From Stutzerimonas stutzeri TS44 (GTDB lineage: Bacteria > Pseudomonadota > Gammaproteobacteria > Pseudomonadales > Pseudomonadaceae), in contig AJXE01000002.1 in NCBI GenBank assembly GCA_000263395.1, positions 248,001 to 312,000 of the forward strand: a DNA stretch of 64,000 nucleotides, given 5' to 3'. The translations under genes were made by a program, and so were the position numbers. This document shows, one piece after another, positions 1 through 9,301 of the stretch (positions are counted from its first letter, which is position 1; each line of letters opens with the position of its first letter). The notes beneath the pieces are model-generated. The model did not search any database. It was not told the origin of the DNA and saw nothing but the letters and a program-made list of their open reading frames with translations.

Positions 1-1145
1 CGGATGAACGGGTTGAAGATGCCTTCCAGCTCGCTCGGCGCGATGCCCGGCCCGCGGTCGAGCACGCTGAGCACCACGTACGGCGCATTGCTGTCGCCGC
101 TGACCGAGGCGGCGACCTCCACGCCGCCCCCCCCGTAGCGCCGGGCGTTCTCGATCAGGTTGACCAGCAGGCGCTTGATCGACACGCGGCGCACCGCCAG
201 CCTGGGCATCGGCTCGACACACAGGCGCACCGACTCCTCGTGCTGGTTGTACGGCGCCACCACCTCGCGGATCAGTTCGCCCAGGTCGAGCTTCTCCACC
301 GGCTCGTCGCGGCCGTCGCGGACGAAGGCGAGGAACTGGTCGAGGATCGCGTCCATGTCCTCGACATCGCGGATCATGTCCTCGGTCAGCTCGTCGTCGC
401 CGGCCATCAGCTCCAGCGACAGGCGCAGGCGCGTCAGTGGCGTGCGCAGGTCATGCGACACCCCGGCGAGCATCAGCTCGCGCTCGCGTCCGGCCTGTTC
501 GACGTCCTCGGCCATCTGGTTGAAGGCGCGGTAGACCTCGGTCATCTCGCTCGGCGTATCACCGATCGGCAGGCGCACGCTGCGGCCCTTGCCGATCTGC
601 CGCGCGGCGTAGACCAGGCGCTTGAGCGGCAGGTTGAGCTGGCTGACGAAAATCCAGGCCGCCGCCGTCGACAGCAAACCGATGCCGAGGAACCAGCCGA
701 GCACGCTCCAGATGCGCTGGCCGCGCAGCGGATAGGCGTAGAGCGGCACCCGCACCCAGTCCGCACCGAGCTCCGGTGCCCGCACCCAAATCGCCGTGGA
801 CGGCTGGATGCGCACCCGCACCTCGGTCTCGGCGCCCAGCTCGGCGCGCATCTGCCGCTGGAAGATGTCGGTGTAGGGCCAGTGGTATTCGCCGCGCGGC
901 ACCTGCAGCTCCGGCACCGTCTGCAGGCCGGCGGCGCGACCGATGCGTGCGCGGTCGGCATCGTCCGCCGCCCAGTAGGCCCGCAGCGTCAGCGCCGCGC
1001 CGTGGCTGTACTGGCGGTCCACCAGCACGTCCTCGTTGGCCATCAGGTAGAACAGCGTCAGCACCTTGGAGAACAGCACCACCACCAGCACCATCCACAG
1101 GGTGCGGGCGAAGAAGCTTTGCGGGAACCACAGCGGCGCCTTCAC
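1..1145 (-). CDS. envZ: EnvZ/AmgS-type sensor histidine kinase, 3' end cut by the window
   Basis: Inner-membrane sensor kinase, partner of the OmpR-type regulator just upstream. In P. aeruginosa the pair is called AmgRS and responds to envelope stress. The frame opens at a GTG (complement of 1143-1145, KAPLWFPQSFF) with a GAGG motif about 7 nt before it. A membrane segment at residues 13-35 precedes a periplasmic domain of about 120 residues (NEDVLVDRQYSHG near its start). A second membrane segment, a HAMP-like linker and the H-box GVSHDLRTPLTRLRLSLEL follow. The N-box (NLIENARRYGGGG) and the start of the G1 box (DRGPGIAP) are present before the frame runs off the left edge at about residue 381, so only the last part of the ATPase domain is missing. 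A 100-nt gap filled by an inverted repeat separates it from ompR. The family call is firm; the stimulus is not shown by sequence. Confidence 0.95.
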   Translation of the reverse strand, partial: MKAPLWFPQSFFARTLWMVLVVVLFSKVLTLFYLMANEDVLVDRQYSHGAALTLRAYWAADDADRARIGRAAGLQTVPELQVPRGEYHWPYTDIFQRQMRAELGAETEVRVRIQPSTAIWVRAPELGADWVRVPLYAYPLRGQRIWSVLGWFLGIGLLSTAAAWIFVSQLNLPLKRLVYAARQIGKGRSVRLPIGDTPSEMTEVYRAFNQMAEDVEQAGRERELMLAGVSHDLRTPLTRLRLSLELMAGDDELTEDMIRDVEDMDAILDQFLAFVRDGRDEPVEKLDLGELIREVVAPYNQHEESVRLCVEPMPRLAVRRVSIKRLLVNLIENARRYGGGGVEVAASVSGDSNAPYVVLSVLDRGPGIAPSELEGIFNPFI

Positions 1146-1247
1146 GAAGCAGCCTCAAGCTCCAAGCGGCAAGCCTCAAGGAAGAGCCAGCGAGTGCCGC
1201 ACCATTGCGCTTCTACTTGCAGCTTGAAGCTTGCAGCTTGCCGCTTC
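1146..1247. repeat. Heptad-based long inverted repeat between ompR and envZ (copy A)
   Basis: The left arm at 1146-1181 is built from CAAGCNN-type heptads (CCTCAAGCTCCAAGCGGCAA). The right arm at 1216-1247 is largely its reverse complement (GCTTGAAGCTTGCAGCTTGC), leaving a loop of about 34 nt. The right arm overlaps the ompR stop codon and the left arm ends at the envZ start codon, so the hairpin would be transcribed within the ompR-envZ message. Related copies lie at 27550-27632 and 28477-28562, also between co-transcribed genes. Confidence 0.75.
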
Positions 1248-1980
1248 ATTTGTTGCCGTCCGGCACGAACACGTAGCCCACGCCCCACACGGTCTGGATA
1301 TAGCGCGGCTTGGAAGGATCGGGCTCGATCAGCCGGCGCAGACGCGAAATCTGCACGTCGATGGAGCGCTCCAGCGCGTCCCACTCGCGGCCGCGGGCGA
1401 GGTTCATCAGCTTGTCGCGGGTCAGCGGCTCGCGGGCGTGCTGTACCAGCGCCTTGAGCACGGCGAACTCGCCGGTGGTGAGCATATGCACCTGGTCGCC
1501 GCGGGTCAGCTCGCGGGTCGCCAACGACAGCTGGTAATCGCCGAAGGTGACGATCTCCTCCTCGCTGCCCGGTGCGCCCGGCACCTGCGGCGCCTGCCGG
1601 CGCAGCACGGCGCGGATGCGCGCCAGCAGTTCACGCGGATTGAACGGCTTGGCCAGGTAATCGTCGGCGCCCTGCTCCAGGCCCTGGATGCGGCTGGTCT
1701 CGTCGCCCTTGGCGGTGAGCATGATGATCGGAACCTGGTTGTTGCTCTCGCGCAGGCGCTGGCAGGCGGACAGGCCATCCTCGCCGGGCATCATCAGATC
1801 AAGCACCACCAGCTGGAACAGCTCGCGGCTGAGCAGGCGATCCATCTGCTCGGTGTTCTCCACGGTCCGCACGCGGTAGCCCTGCTCGTCGAGAAAGCGC
1901 TCGAGCAGGCGCCGCAGACGGGCGTCATCATCGACGATGAGAATCTTTTCACCTTCGTTGGCGGACGCAGTGCTGCTCAT
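1246..1980 (-). CDS. ompR: OmpR/AmgR-type response regulator
   Basis: DNA-binding response regulator of the OmpR/PhoB class, 244 aa, the usual length. The receiver domain has the acidic pair after EKILIVDDDARLRRLL, phospho-acceptor D61 (VVLDLMMPGEDG), the conserved Thr in MLTAKG and Lys in LAKPFNPRELLARI. The C-terminal winged helix carries ALERSIDVQISRLRRLIEPD and IQTVWGVGYVFVPDG, typical of OmpR. The start at 1980 is preferred over an in-frame ATG 54 nt upstream because GGGAG sits just before it and the protein then begins MSSTASANEGEK. The gene lies upstream of envZ on the same strand, so the two form an operon interrupted by the repeat. An imperfect 15-nt dyad lies 23-37 nt upstream. Confidence 0.96.
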   Translation of the reverse strand: MSSTASANEGEKILIVDDDARLRRLLERFLDEQGYRVRTVENTEQMDRLLSRELFQLVVLDLMMPGEDGLSACQRLRESNNQVPIIMLTAKGDETSRIQGLEQGADDYLAKPFNPRELLARIRAVLRRQAPQVPGAPGSEEEIVTFGDYQLSLATRELTRGDQVHMLTTGEFAVLKALVQHAREPLTRDKLMNLARGREWDALERSIDVQISRLRRLIEPDPSKPRYIQTVWGVGYVFVPDGNK

Positions 1981-2002
1981 GGGAACTCCCGGTTTTATCG
2001 AC

Positions 2003-2017
2003 GGCGCATTATGCGCC
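2003..2017 (-). promoter_or_regulatory. Dyad GGCGCATTATGCGCC upstream of ompR
   Basis: Seven-base arms flank one central base, 23-37 nt before the ompR start. On the minus strand the centre reads CATAAT, close to a sigma-70 -10 box, so the dyad could be an operator over the promoter. No matching -35 box is obvious. Confidence 0.35.
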
Positions 2018-2227
2018 TGCGGATGAAGAGGCATTCGCCAGCCATTGTTAGCAGATTTTGCGGTAGACGCGGTTATAAGCGGGAAGCGCGAAGCGCGTAT
2101 GAACCTTTCGCCGAATAACTTCCAGATATGTTCTTCCTGCCTGCAAATCCGCTTCCTAGTAGATGACGCATCGGTATTGCCCGGCGCTTTTTCTTCCCGC
2201 TTCCGGCTTCCAGCTTCCGGCTGCCCT

Positions 2228-2233
2228 TATAAT
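2228..2233 (+). promoter_or_regulatory. Candidate -10 box of the tex promoter
   Basis: Perfect TATAAT, 56 nt upstream of the tex start, in otherwise GC-rich DNA. The -35 region falls in the GCTTCC tandem repeat and matches the consensus poorly, so only the -10 is supported. Confidence 0.5.
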
Positions 2234-2288
2234 CTGCCCCTTTCGCGCAGGCCCGGCCTGCAATGATTCGACTGACCCAGGTAGCTTC

Positions 2289-4604
2289 ATGGACAGCATC
2301 AACTCCCGTATCGCCAACGAGCTGGGCGTGCGCCCGCAACAGGTAGCCGCCGCCGTGGCGCTGCTCGACGAGGGCTCGACCGTGCCCTTCATCGCCCGTT
2401 ACCGCAAGGAAGTCACCGGCAGCCTCGACGATACCCAGCTGCGCAATCTGGAGGAGCGCCTGCGCTACCTGCGCGAGCTGGACGAACGCCGCGTCTCGAT
2501 CCTCGCCAGCATCGAGGAACAGGGCAAGCTGACCCCCGAACTGAAGCGCGAGATCGACCTCGCCGACACCAAGACCCGCCTCGAAGACCTCTACCTGCCC
2601 TACAAGCAGAAGCGCCGCACCAAGGGCCAGATCGCCCTCGAAGCCGGTCTCGGCGAACTGGCCGATGCCCTGTTCGGCAATCCGGAGCTCACGCCGGAGC
2701 AGGAAGCCGGGCGCTTCATCGACGCCGAGAAGGGCTTCGCCGATGTGAAAGCGGTGCTCGAAGGCGCCAAGTACATCCTCATGGAGCGCTTCGCCGAAGA
2801 CGCCGACTTGCTGGCGAAACTGCGCGACTTCCTCAAGCACAATGCCACCCTCAGCGCGCGCGTGGTGCCGGGCAAGGAGCACGAAGGCGCCAAGTTCAGC
2901 GACTACTTCGAGCATGACGAAGTGCTGAAGAACACCCCGTCGCACCGGGCGCTGGCGATCTTCCGCGGGCGCAACGAGGGCATCCTCAGCGTTAGCCTCA
3001 AGGTCGGCGATGAGACGCCGGGCAGCATGCACCCGGGCGAGGGCATGATCGGCGAGCGCTTCGGCATCGCCAACCGCGGCCGCGCCGCCGACAAGTGGCT
3101 CGGCGAGGTGGTGCGCTGGACCTGGAAGGTCAAGCTCTACACCCATCTGGAAACCGACCTGCTCGGCGAGCTGCGCGACAAGGCCGAAGACGAAGCCATC
3201 TCGGTGTTCGCGCGCAACCTGCACGACCTGCTGCTCGCCGCGCCGGCCGGCCCGCGCGCGACCCTGGCGCTCGACCCGGGCCTGCGCACCGGCTGCAAGG
3301 TCGCGGTGGTCGACGCCACCGGCAAGCTGCTGGATACCGCCACCGTCTACCCGCACGCGCCGCGCAACGACTGGGACGGCACCCTGGCGATCCTCGCCAG
3401 GCTGTGCGCCAAGCATGCGGTCGACCTGATCGCCATCGGCAACGGCACCGCCAGCCGCGAATCGGACAAGCTGGCCGGCGAGCTGATCAAGAAGGTGCCC
3501 GGCCTCAAGCTCACCAAGATCATGGTCAGCGAGGCCGGTGCCTCGGTGTACTCGGCCTCGGAACTGGCGGCCAAGGAATTCCCCGAGCTGGACGTTTCCC
3601 TGCGTGGCGCGGTGTCCATCGCCCGCCGCCTGCAGGACCCGCTGGCCGAGCTGGTGAAGATCGAGCCCAAGGCCATCGGCGTCGGTCAGTACCAGCACGA
3701 CGTCTCCCAGCTCAAGCTGGCGCGCTCGCTGGATGCGGTGGTCGAGGACTGCGTGAACGCCGTCGGCGTGGATGTGAACACCGCCTCCGCCGCGCTGCTG
3801 GCGCGTATCTCCGGGCTCAACGGCACCCTGGCGCAGAACATCGTCGCCTACCGCGATGCCAACGGTGCGCTCAAGTCGCGCAGCGAGCTGAAGAAGGTGC
3901 CGCGCCTGGGCGACAAGACCTTCGAGCAGGCCGCCGGCTTCCTGCGCGTGATGAACGGCGACAACCCGCTGGACGCCTCCGCGGTGCACCCGGAAACCTA
4001 TCCGCTGGTCAAGCGCATCGCCGCCGACACCGGCCGCGATATCCGCTCGCTGATCGGCGACTCGGCGTTCCTCAAGCGCCTGGACCCGGCGAAGTTCACC
4101 GACGAAACCTTCGGTCTGCCGACCGTCACCGATATCCTCAGCGAACTGGACAAGCCCGGCCGCGACCCGCGTCCGGAGTTCAAGACCGCTGAGTTCCAGG
4201 ATGGCGTCGAGACGCTGGCCGACCTCAAGCCCGGCATGGTGCTGGAGGGCGTGGTGACCAACGTGACCAACTTCGGTGCCTTCGTCGACATCGGCGTGCA
4301 TCAGGACGGCCTGGTGCACGTGTCGGCGCTCTCCGAGAAGTTCGTCAAGGACCCGTATGAAGTGGTCAAGGCCGGCGACATCGTCAAGGTCAAGGTCATG
4401 GAAGTGGACATCCCGCGCCAGCGCGTCGGCCTGTCCATGCGCATGGGCGATACCCCTGGCGAGAAGACCGACGGCCCGCGTGGCGGCGGCAAGCCACGCG
4501 GCAACGCCCCGCGCAGCGAGCGTCATGCCAAGGAAGACAAGCCGGCGCCGGCCAACGCGGCGATGGCCGCGCTGTTCGCCAACGCCAAGCAGTTGAGGAA
4601 GTAG
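2289..4604 (+). CDS. tex: Tex, S1-domain RNA-binding transcription accessory protein
   Basis: Cytoplasmic nucleic-acid-binding protein, 771 aa, the normal length for Tex. The N-terminal helical region starts [15 protein letters not shown] YqgF-like RNase H fold begins near residue 323 ([17 protein letters not shown]). A helix-hairpin-helix segment lies near 497-560 ([20 protein letters not shown]). A C-terminal S1 domain covers about 646-716 ([20 protein letters not shown] then [13 protein letters not shown]). A basic, Gly/Pro-rich tail follows ([11 protein letters not shown]). The start at 2289 is chosen over an upstream in-frame ATG because the protein then matches the family N-terminus and lies 56 nt after a perfect -10 box. 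The PaaI thioesterase starts 3 nt after the stop, so the two are probably co-transcribed. Tex affects transcription and toxin expression in other bacteria; a role here is not shown by sequence. Confidence 0.97.
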   Translation: MDSINSRIANELGVRPQQVAAAVALLDEGSTVPFIARYRKEVTGSLDDTQLRNLEERLRYLRELDERRVSILASIEEQGKLTPELKREIDLADTKTRLEDLYLPYKQKRRTKGQIALEAGLGELADALFGNPELTPEQEAGRFIDAEKGFADVKAVLEGAKYILMERFAEDADLLAKLRDFLKHNATLSARVVPGKEHEGAKFSDYFEHDEVLKNTPSHRALAIFRGRNEGILSVSLKVGDETPGSMHPGEGMIGERFGIANRGRAADKWLGEVVRWTWKVKLYTHLETDLLGELRDKAEDEAISVFARNLHDLLLAAPAGPRATLALDPGLRTGCKVAVVDATGKLLDTATVYPHAPRNDWDGTLAILARLCAKHAVDLIAIGNGTASRESDKLAGELIKKVPGLKLTKIMVSEAGASVYSASELAAKEFPELDVSLRGAVSIARRLQDPLAELVKIEPKAIGVGQYQHDVSQLKLARSLDAVVEDCVNAVGVDVNTASAALLARISGLNGTLAQNIVAYRDANGALKSRSELKKVPRLGDKTFEQAAGFLRVMNGDNPLDASAVHPETYPLVKRIAADTGRDIRSLIGDSAFLKRLDPAKFTDETFGLPTVTDILSELDKPGRDPRPEFKTAEFQDGVETLADLKPGMVLEGVVTNVTNFGAFVDIGVHQDGLVHVSALSEKFVKDPYEVVKAGDIVKVKVMEVDIPRQRVGLSMRMGDTPGEKTDGPRGGGKPRGNAPRSERHAKEDKPAPANAAMAALFANAKQLRK

Positions 4605-4606
4605 GC

Positions 4607-4996
4607 ATGAGCATGCAAGTCGAGGCCGTCGGCAGCTCCAGCGCGTTCGGCCGCCTGCTCGGCCTGGAAATCCACCAGGTCGGCAACGGCGAGGCCGTGC
4701 TCGGTCTGACCATGCACGATGGCCTGCGCAACCTGCACGGCAAGCTGCACGGCGGCGCGCTGTTCTCGCTGATCGACACCGCCATGGGCCAGGCCAGCCA
4801 CAGCCTGGGCGACGGCTCGCCGAACAGCGTGACGCTGGAATGCAAGGTCAACTACATCCGCCCGGTCACCGATGGCGAGCTGCGCTGCCGCGCCTGGGTG
4901 GTGCATGGCGGGCGGCGCACCCAGGTGCTCGAAGCCGAGGTGCACCAGGGCGACAAGCTGATCGCCAAGGCGCAGGCCACTTTCGCCTGCCTGTAA
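4607..4996 (+). CDS. PaaI-type hotdog-fold thioesterase
   Basis: Small cytosolic acyl-CoA thioesterase of 129 aa, the usual single-hotdog size. The family core is visible as NLHGKLHGGALFSLIDTAMG, where the HGG turn precedes the acidic residue of the active-site helix (SLIDTAMG). Strands TLECKVNYIRPV and AEVHQGDKLIAKAQATFACL follow. It starts 3 nt after the tex stop. A second ATG two codons downstream is possible. The natural substrate cannot be read from sequence; PaaI relatives act on phenylacetyl- or hydroxybenzoyl-CoA, but many orthologues are of unknown specificity. Confidence 0.88.
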   Translation: MSMQVEAVGSSSAFGRLLGLEIHQVGNGEAVLGLTMHDGLRNLHGKLHGGALFSLIDTAMGQASHSLGDGSPNSVTLECKVNYIRPVTDGELRCRAWVVHGGRRTQVLEAEVHQGDKLIAKAQATFACL

Positions 4997-5024
4997 CGCC
5001 GCGCCACCAATCCTGTGCCCGCGC

Positions 5025-5051
5025 AAACGCCGCTCTTGTGCAGCGGCGTTT
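5025..5051 (+). terminator. Hairpin between the thioesterase gene and gshA
   Basis: A perfect 10-bp inverted repeat, AAACGCCGCT and AGCGGCGTTT, flanks a 7-nt loop (CTTGTGC). It lies 29 nt after the thioesterase stop. The T-run after it is only three bases, so termination may be partial. Confidence 0.6.
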
Positions 5052-5095
5052 GCGTCCCCATATTGGGCCGACTGTCGCGTGAAGGAATCCACAAG

Positions 5096-6673
5096 TTGAG
5101 CGATCTTCTCTCTCATCGTCTGGCACTGCTGGCCGAGCAAACCAACCTGTCGCTGCTCAGCCAATGCCTGCACGGGATCGAGCGCGAATGCCTGCGCGTC
5201 GATGCGAACGGCCAGCTGGCCCACACCGCGCATCCGGCGGCGCTGGGTTCAGCGCTGACCCATCCGCAGATCACCACCGACTACTCCGAGGCGCTGCTGG
5301 AGTTCATCACCGGCACCGACCAGGACCCGCGCAACACGCTGGCCGAGCTGGAGACCATCCACCGGTTCACCTATGCCAAGCTCGACGGCGAATTCCTCTG
5401 GAGCCCGTCGATGCCCTGTCCGCTGCCGGACGAGGCGGACATTCCCATCGCCGAATACGGCAGCTCCAACGTCGGCCGGCTCAAGCACGTCTACCGCCAG
5501 GGCCTGGCGCTGCGTTACGGCAAGACCATGCAGTGCATCGCCGGCATTCACTACAACTTCTCGCTGCCCGAGCAGCTGTGGGCGGTGCTGCAGGCCGACG
5601 ACGGCGATCCGCGCAGCGCGCAGGACTATCGTTCCAGCCACTACATCAGCCTGATCCGCAACTTCCGCCGCTACAGCTGGCTGCTGATGTACCTGTTCGG
5701 CGCCTCGCCGGCGCTGGATGCCGGCTTCCTGCGTGGCCGCGCACACCAGCTCGAGTCGCTCGACGAGCACACGCTCTACCTGCCTTGGGCGACCAGCCTG
5801 CGCATGAGCGACCTGGGTTACCAGAACAACGCCCAGGCCGGTCTGACGCCCTGCTACGACGACCTGCCGAGCTATACCGAAAGCCTCTACCACGCGGTCT
5901 CCACGCCCTATCCCGAGTACGTGGCGCTGGGCACCAAGGACGCCGCCGGCAACTGGCAGCAACTCAACACCAACGTGCTGCAGATCGAAAACGAGTACTA
6001 CTCCAACATCCGCCCCAAGCGCGTCACCGCGGCCGGCGAGCGGCCGCTGCAGGCGCTGCGGGCGCGCGGCATCCAGTACATCGAAGTACGCTGCCTGGAC
6101 ATCAACCCGTTCCTGCCGCTGGGTATCGACCTCGGCGAGGCGCGCTTCCTCGATGCCTTCCTGTTGTTCTGCGCGCTGGATGACAGCCCCTGCCTGGCCG
6201 AAGGCGAATGCGGCGCCGCCACCGACAACTTCCTCAAGGTGGTCAAGGAGGGCCGGCGTCCGGGCCTGGAACTGCGCCGCCGCGGCGAGAACGTGCCCCT
6301 CACCGTGTGGGCCGGCGAGCTGCTCGACGGCATCGGCCGTGTCGCCGCGCTGCTCGATCGCAGCCATGGCGATGCGCGACATGCCGAGGCGCTCGCCGAA
6401 CAGCGCGCCAAGGTCGCCGACAGCCGCCTGACCCCGTCGGCACGCGTACTCGACGAACTGCGCCGCAGCGGCGAGAGCTTCAGCCGGTTCGCCATGCGCC
6501 AGACGCTGCGCCATGCCGAGCATTTCCGCGCAGAGCCGCTGGCCGCCGAGGTGCTGGCCGGTTTCGAGGCTGCGGCGCACCAGTCGCTGGAACAGCAGGC
6601 GGCGACGGAAGCCGCGGACCGCCTGGATTTCGACAGCTTCGTCGCCGACTACCAGCGCAGCCTCGACGCCTGA
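5096..6673 (+). CDS. gshA: Glutamate-cysteine ligase
   Basis: Catalyses ATP-dependent joining of glutamate and cysteine, the first step of glutathione synthesis, in the cytosol. The predicted protein is 525 aa, typical of the proteobacterial GshA class. Conserved segments include the N-terminal [28 protein letters not shown], the region [20 protein letters not shown], and [14 protein letters not shown] followed by [14 protein letters not shown]. The start is taken as TTG at 5096 ([12 protein letters not shown]) because GAAGGA lies 9 nt upstream and the family begins with MSDLLSRRL-like sequence. An in-frame ATG 81 nt upstream would add residues encoded by the terminator hairpin and is less likely. 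TTG initiation would keep expression modest. The gene is convergent with argA. Confidence 0.96.
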   Translation: MSDLLSHRLALLAEQTNLSLLSQCLHGIERECLRVDANGQLAHTAHPAALGSALTHPQITTDYSEALLEFITGTDQDPRNTLAELETIHRFTYAKLDGEFLWSPSMPCPLPDEADIPIAEYGSSNVGRLKHVYRQGLALRYGKTMQCIAGIHYNFSLPEQLWAVLQADDGDPRSAQDYRSSHYISLIRNFRRYSWLLMYLFGASPALDAGFLRGRAHQLESLDEHTLYLPWATSLRMSDLGYQNNAQAGLTPCYDDLPSYTESLYHAVSTPYPEYVALGTKDAAGNWQQLNTNVLQIENEYYSNIRPKRVTAAGERPLQALRARGIQYIEVRCLDINPFLPLGIDLGEARFLDAFLLFCALDDSPCLAEGECGAATDNFLKVVKEGRRPGLELRRRGENVPLTVWAGELLDGIGRVAALLDRSHGDARHAEALAEQRAKVADSRLTPSARVLDELRRSGESFSRFAMRQTLRHAEHFRAEPLAAEVLAGFEAAAHQSLEQQAATEAADRLDFDSFVADYQRSLDA

Positions 6674-6682
6674 CCGTTGTCT

Positions 6683-6705
6683 GCGGCGGGCGCGATGCCC
6701 GCCGC
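6683..6705. terminator. Hairpin between convergent gshA and argA
   Basis: A 9-bp perfect stem, GCGGCGGGC and GCCCGCCGC, with a 5-nt loop sits in the 39-nt gap between two convergent stop codons. It may act on both strands. No long T-run flanks it. Confidence 0.6.
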
Positions 6706-6712
6706 CAGCGCC

Positions 6713-8011
6713 TCAGAGCGCTTTTTCGAAAATCTTCGAATTGCGCTGGAAGTTGTACAGCGACGCCCGCGCCGCCGGCAGGTGCTCGACGCCGATCGGC
6801 TCGAAGCCCCGCTCGCGGAACCAGTGCGCGGTGCGCGTGGTGAGCACGATGAGCTTCTTCAGCCCCAGCTTGCGCGCACGCTCCTCGATGCGTTCGAGCA
6901 GCTCGTCGCCGCGCCCGCCGTGGCGGTATTCCGGGTTGACCGCCAGACAGGCCAACTCGCCGGCCTCCGAATCGGCGATCGGATACAGCGCCGCACAGGC
7001 GATGATCAGCCCGTCGCGCTCGACGATGCTGAACTGCTCGACCTCGCGCTCCAGCACCTCGCGCGAGCGCCGCACCAGAATGCCCTGTTCCTCCAGCGGG
7101 GTGATCAGGTCAATCAGCCCACCGACGTCCTCGATGGTCGCCTCGCGCAGCTGCTCGAACTGCTCCTGGGTCACCAGTGTGCCGGCGCCATCGCGGGTGA
7201 ACAGCTCGTTGAGCAGTGCGCCGTCGTCGGCATAGCTGATCACGTGGCTGCGCCGCACGCCGCCGCGGCAGGCCTGCGCGGCGGCATCCAGCAGCTCGGC
7301 CTGATACTGGCTGCCGAGGCGTTCGACGTAGGCCGGAATCTGTTGCGGACGCAGCTCGCGCACCAGCCTGCCGCTCTCATCGAGCAGCCCGGTCTCGGCA
7401 CCGTAGAGCACCAGCTTGTCAGCCTGCAGATCGATGGCGGCGCGGGTGGCGACGTCCTCGCAAGCGAGGTTGAAGATCTCGCCAGTCGGCGAATAGCCCA
7501 GCGGCGACAGCAGCACGATGGTGCGCTCGTCGAGCAGGCGGCCGATGCCCTTGCGGTCGATGCGCCGCACCTCGCCGGTGTGGTGCAGGTCGACTCCGTC
7601 GAGCACGCCGATCGGTCGCGCGGTGACGAAGTTGCCGCTGGCCACGCGCAGCCGCGCGCCCTGCATCGGCGAGGCGGCCATATCCATCGACAGCCGCGCC
7701 TCCAGCGCGATGCGCAGCTGGCCGACTGCATCGATCACGCATTCCAGCGTCGCCGCATCGGTGATGCGCAGGTCACGGTGATAGCGCGGCTCGATGCCGC
7801 GCGCCGCCAGGCGCGCCTCGATCTGCGGGCGCGAGCCGAACGCCAGCACCAGGCGCACGCCGAGGCTGTGCAGCAACACCAGGTCGTGGACGATATTGGC
7901 GAAGTTGGCGTGCTCCAGGCCGTCGCCCGGCAGCATGACGACGAAGGTGCGGTCGCGGTGCGAATTGATGTACGGCGAGGAATCGCGAAGCCAGGTGACG
8001 TAGTCGTGCAT
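6713..8011 (-). CDS. argA: Amino-acid N-acetyltransferase (N-acetylglutamate synthase)
   Basis: Makes N-acetylglutamate from acetyl-CoA and glutamate, the first step of arginine synthesis. The protein is 432 aa, the classic ArgA architecture. An amino-acid-kinase-like domain fills about residues 1-275 (FVVMLPGDGLEHANFANIVH, VLAFGSRPQIEARL). A C-terminal GNAT domain covers about 290-430, with the acetyl-CoA-binding loop YRHGGRGDELLERIEERAR and the closing strands LIVLTTRTAHWFRERGFEPI. In the family the kinase-like domain binds arginine for feedback inhibition and has lost kinase activity. The gene is followed upstream on the same strand by argE with a 35-nt gap, so the two arginine genes probably share transcription. 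Confidence 0.97.
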   Translation of the reverse strand: MHDYVTWLRDSSPYINSHRDRTFVVMLPGDGLEHANFANIVHDLVLLHSLGVRLVLAFGSRPQIEARLAARGIEPRYHRDLRITDAATLECVIDAVGQLRIALEARLSMDMAASPMQGARLRVASGNFVTARPIGVLDGVDLHHTGEVRRIDRKGIGRLLDERTIVLLSPLGYSPTGEIFNLACEDVATRAAIDLQADKLVLYGAETGLLDESGRLVRELRPQQIPAYVERLGSQYQAELLDAAAQACRGGVRRSHVISYADDGALLNELFTRDGAGTLVTQEQFEQLREATIEDVGGLIDLITPLEEQGILVRRSREVLEREVEQFSIVERDGLIIACAALYPIADSEAGELACLAVNPEYRHGGRGDELLERIEERARKLGLKKLIVLTTRTAHWFRERGFEPIGVEHLPAARASLYNFQRNSKIFEKAL

Positions 8012-8046
8012 GGATGAACCCGTGGGATTGACGAAGAGACGCGGCG

Positions 8047-9201
8047 TCAGGCCCGCGCCGGTTGCAGACAGTAGTGCTCGATCATCCGCAGCAGCAGCTG
8101 CACGGTCGGCTCGATACGCGCCAGCTCGAGATACTCGTCCGGCTGGTGCGCGCAGGCGATGTCGCCGGGGCCGAGGATCAGCGTCTGGCAGCCGAGCTGT
8201 TGAAGATAAGGCGCTTCGGTGGCGAACGCCACCGCGTGGGCGGCATGGCCGGTGAGGCGCTCGGCAAGCTGCACCAGCTCGCTATCGGCGGCCTGCTCGA
8301 AGGCCGGCACGCTGGGGAAGATCGGTGCCAGCTCGATGTTCACCCGATGCTGCTCGGCCAGCGGCTGCAGGCGCTGGCGGATCGCCGTGCGCAGGCTCTC
8401 GGCATCCATGCCCGGCAGCGGGCGCAGGTCGAATTCCAGCGCGCACTGGCCGCAGATGCGGTTGGGATTGTCGCCGCCGTGGATGCAGCCGAGATTGAGC
8501 GTCGGCCCCGGCACGTCGAACAGCGGATTGTTGAACTCGGCCTGCCACTCGCGGCGCAGCGCCAGCAGCTCGCCCATCGCCGCGTGCATGGCCTCCAGCG
8601 CGCTGTGACCGTAGGCCGGATTGGACGAGTGACCACTCTGCCCGAGGATGTCCAGGCGCTCCATCATGATGCCCTTGTGCAGCCGCACCGGGCGCAGACC
8701 GGTGGGCTCGCCGATCAGCGCGGCCCGCCCGAGCGGCTGACCGGCCGCCGCCAGCGCACGGGCGCCGGACATCGAGCTTTCCTCGTCACAGGTGGCGAGG
8801 ATCAGCAGCGGCTGGCGGAACGGCTGGTCGAGCAGCGTGCGCACCGCCTCGATCACCAGTGCAAAGAAGCCCTTCATGTCGCAGCTGCCCAGCCCGTACC
8901 AGCGGTCGTCCGCCTCGCGCAGGCGCAGCGGGTCGGACGTCCACAGCCCGGCATCGTAGGGCACGGTATCGCTGTGCCCGGCCAGCACCAGGCCGCCCGG
9001 GCCGGAGCCGTAGACGGCCAGCAGGTTGAACTTGCCGGGGGCAACTTCGCGGATCTCGCAGGCGAAGCCGAGGTCGCCGAGCCAGGCAGCGAGCAGCTCG
9101 ATCACGGCGCGGTTGCTCTGGTCCCAGCCAGGCTGGGTGCAGCTCACCGACGGCGCGGCGATCAGCGCGGCGAACTGCTCCTTGAGAGAGGGGATGGGCA
9201 C
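8047..9201 (-). CDS. argE: Acetylornithine deacetylase
   Basis: Zinc-dependent M20 peptidase-family enzyme that removes the acetyl group from N-acetylornithine in linear arginine synthesis. The predicted 384 aa is the usual ArgE length. Metal and catalytic motifs are visible: LVLAGHSDTVPYD (metal His and catalytic Asp), GLGSCDMKGFFALVIEAV (bridging Asp) and LATCDEESSMSGARAL (catalytic Glu). The C-terminal LILGPGDIACAHQPDEYLEL carries the last metal His. The start is taken as GTG at 9201 (PIPSLKEQFAALI), which has GAGGAG 7-8 nt upstream. A longer frame starting 153 nt upstream lacks family resemblance. It lies directly upstream of argA. Confidence 0.95.
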   Translation of the reverse strand: MPIPSLKEQFAALIAAPSVSCTQPGWDQSNRAVIELLAAWLGDLGFACEIREVAPGKFNLLAVYGSGPGGLVLAGHSDTVPYDAGLWTSDPLRLREADDRWYGLGSCDMKGFFALVIEAVRTLLDQPFRQPLLILATCDEESSMSGARALAAAGQPLGRAALIGEPTGLRPVRLHKGIMMERLDILGQSGHSSNPAYGHSALEAMHAAMGELLALRREWQAEFNNPLFDVPGPTLNLGCIHGGDNPNRICGQCALEFDLRPLPGMDAESLRTAIRQRLQPLAEQHRVNIELAPIFPSVPAFEQAADSELVQLAERLTGHAAHAVAFATEAPYLQQLGCQTLILGPGDIACAHQPDEYLELARIEPTVQLLLRMIEHYCLQPARA

Positions 9202-9269
9202 GGACGGCTCCTCGGCATGGCGAACGACGCGTGCAGTGAAGCATGAAACCCGTCGCAATGCCGAAATCG

Positions 9270-9295
9270 CGCCGCCCAGCGACCAGCGGGCGGCG
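9270..9295 (-). terminator. Hairpin after the PiT gene
   Basis: An 8-bp stem, CGCCGCCC and GGGCGGCG, with a 10-nt loop lies 7 nt past the stop of the phosphate carrier (minus strand) and upstream of argE. There is no strong U-tract, so termination may be weak. Confidence 0.45.
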
Positions 9296-9301
9296 TCGCA
9301 A

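Larger units (their letters stand above)
1981..2288. other. Divergent ompR/tex intergenic region
   Basis: This 308-nt gap separates the divergent ompR and tex genes. It holds a dyad GGCGCAT-T-ATGCGCC at 2003-2017 whose minus-strand reading contains CATAAT, a possible ompR -10 box. A short run of tandem GGCTTCC/AGCTTCC units lies at 2193-2222, and a perfect TATAAT for tex at 2228-2233. I see no convincing small gene in it. Confidence 0.6.

Noticed and set aside
2073..4526. An 817-codon minus-strand frame opposite tex.
   Set aside because: Antisense shadow of tex with biased composition and no recognisable domain.
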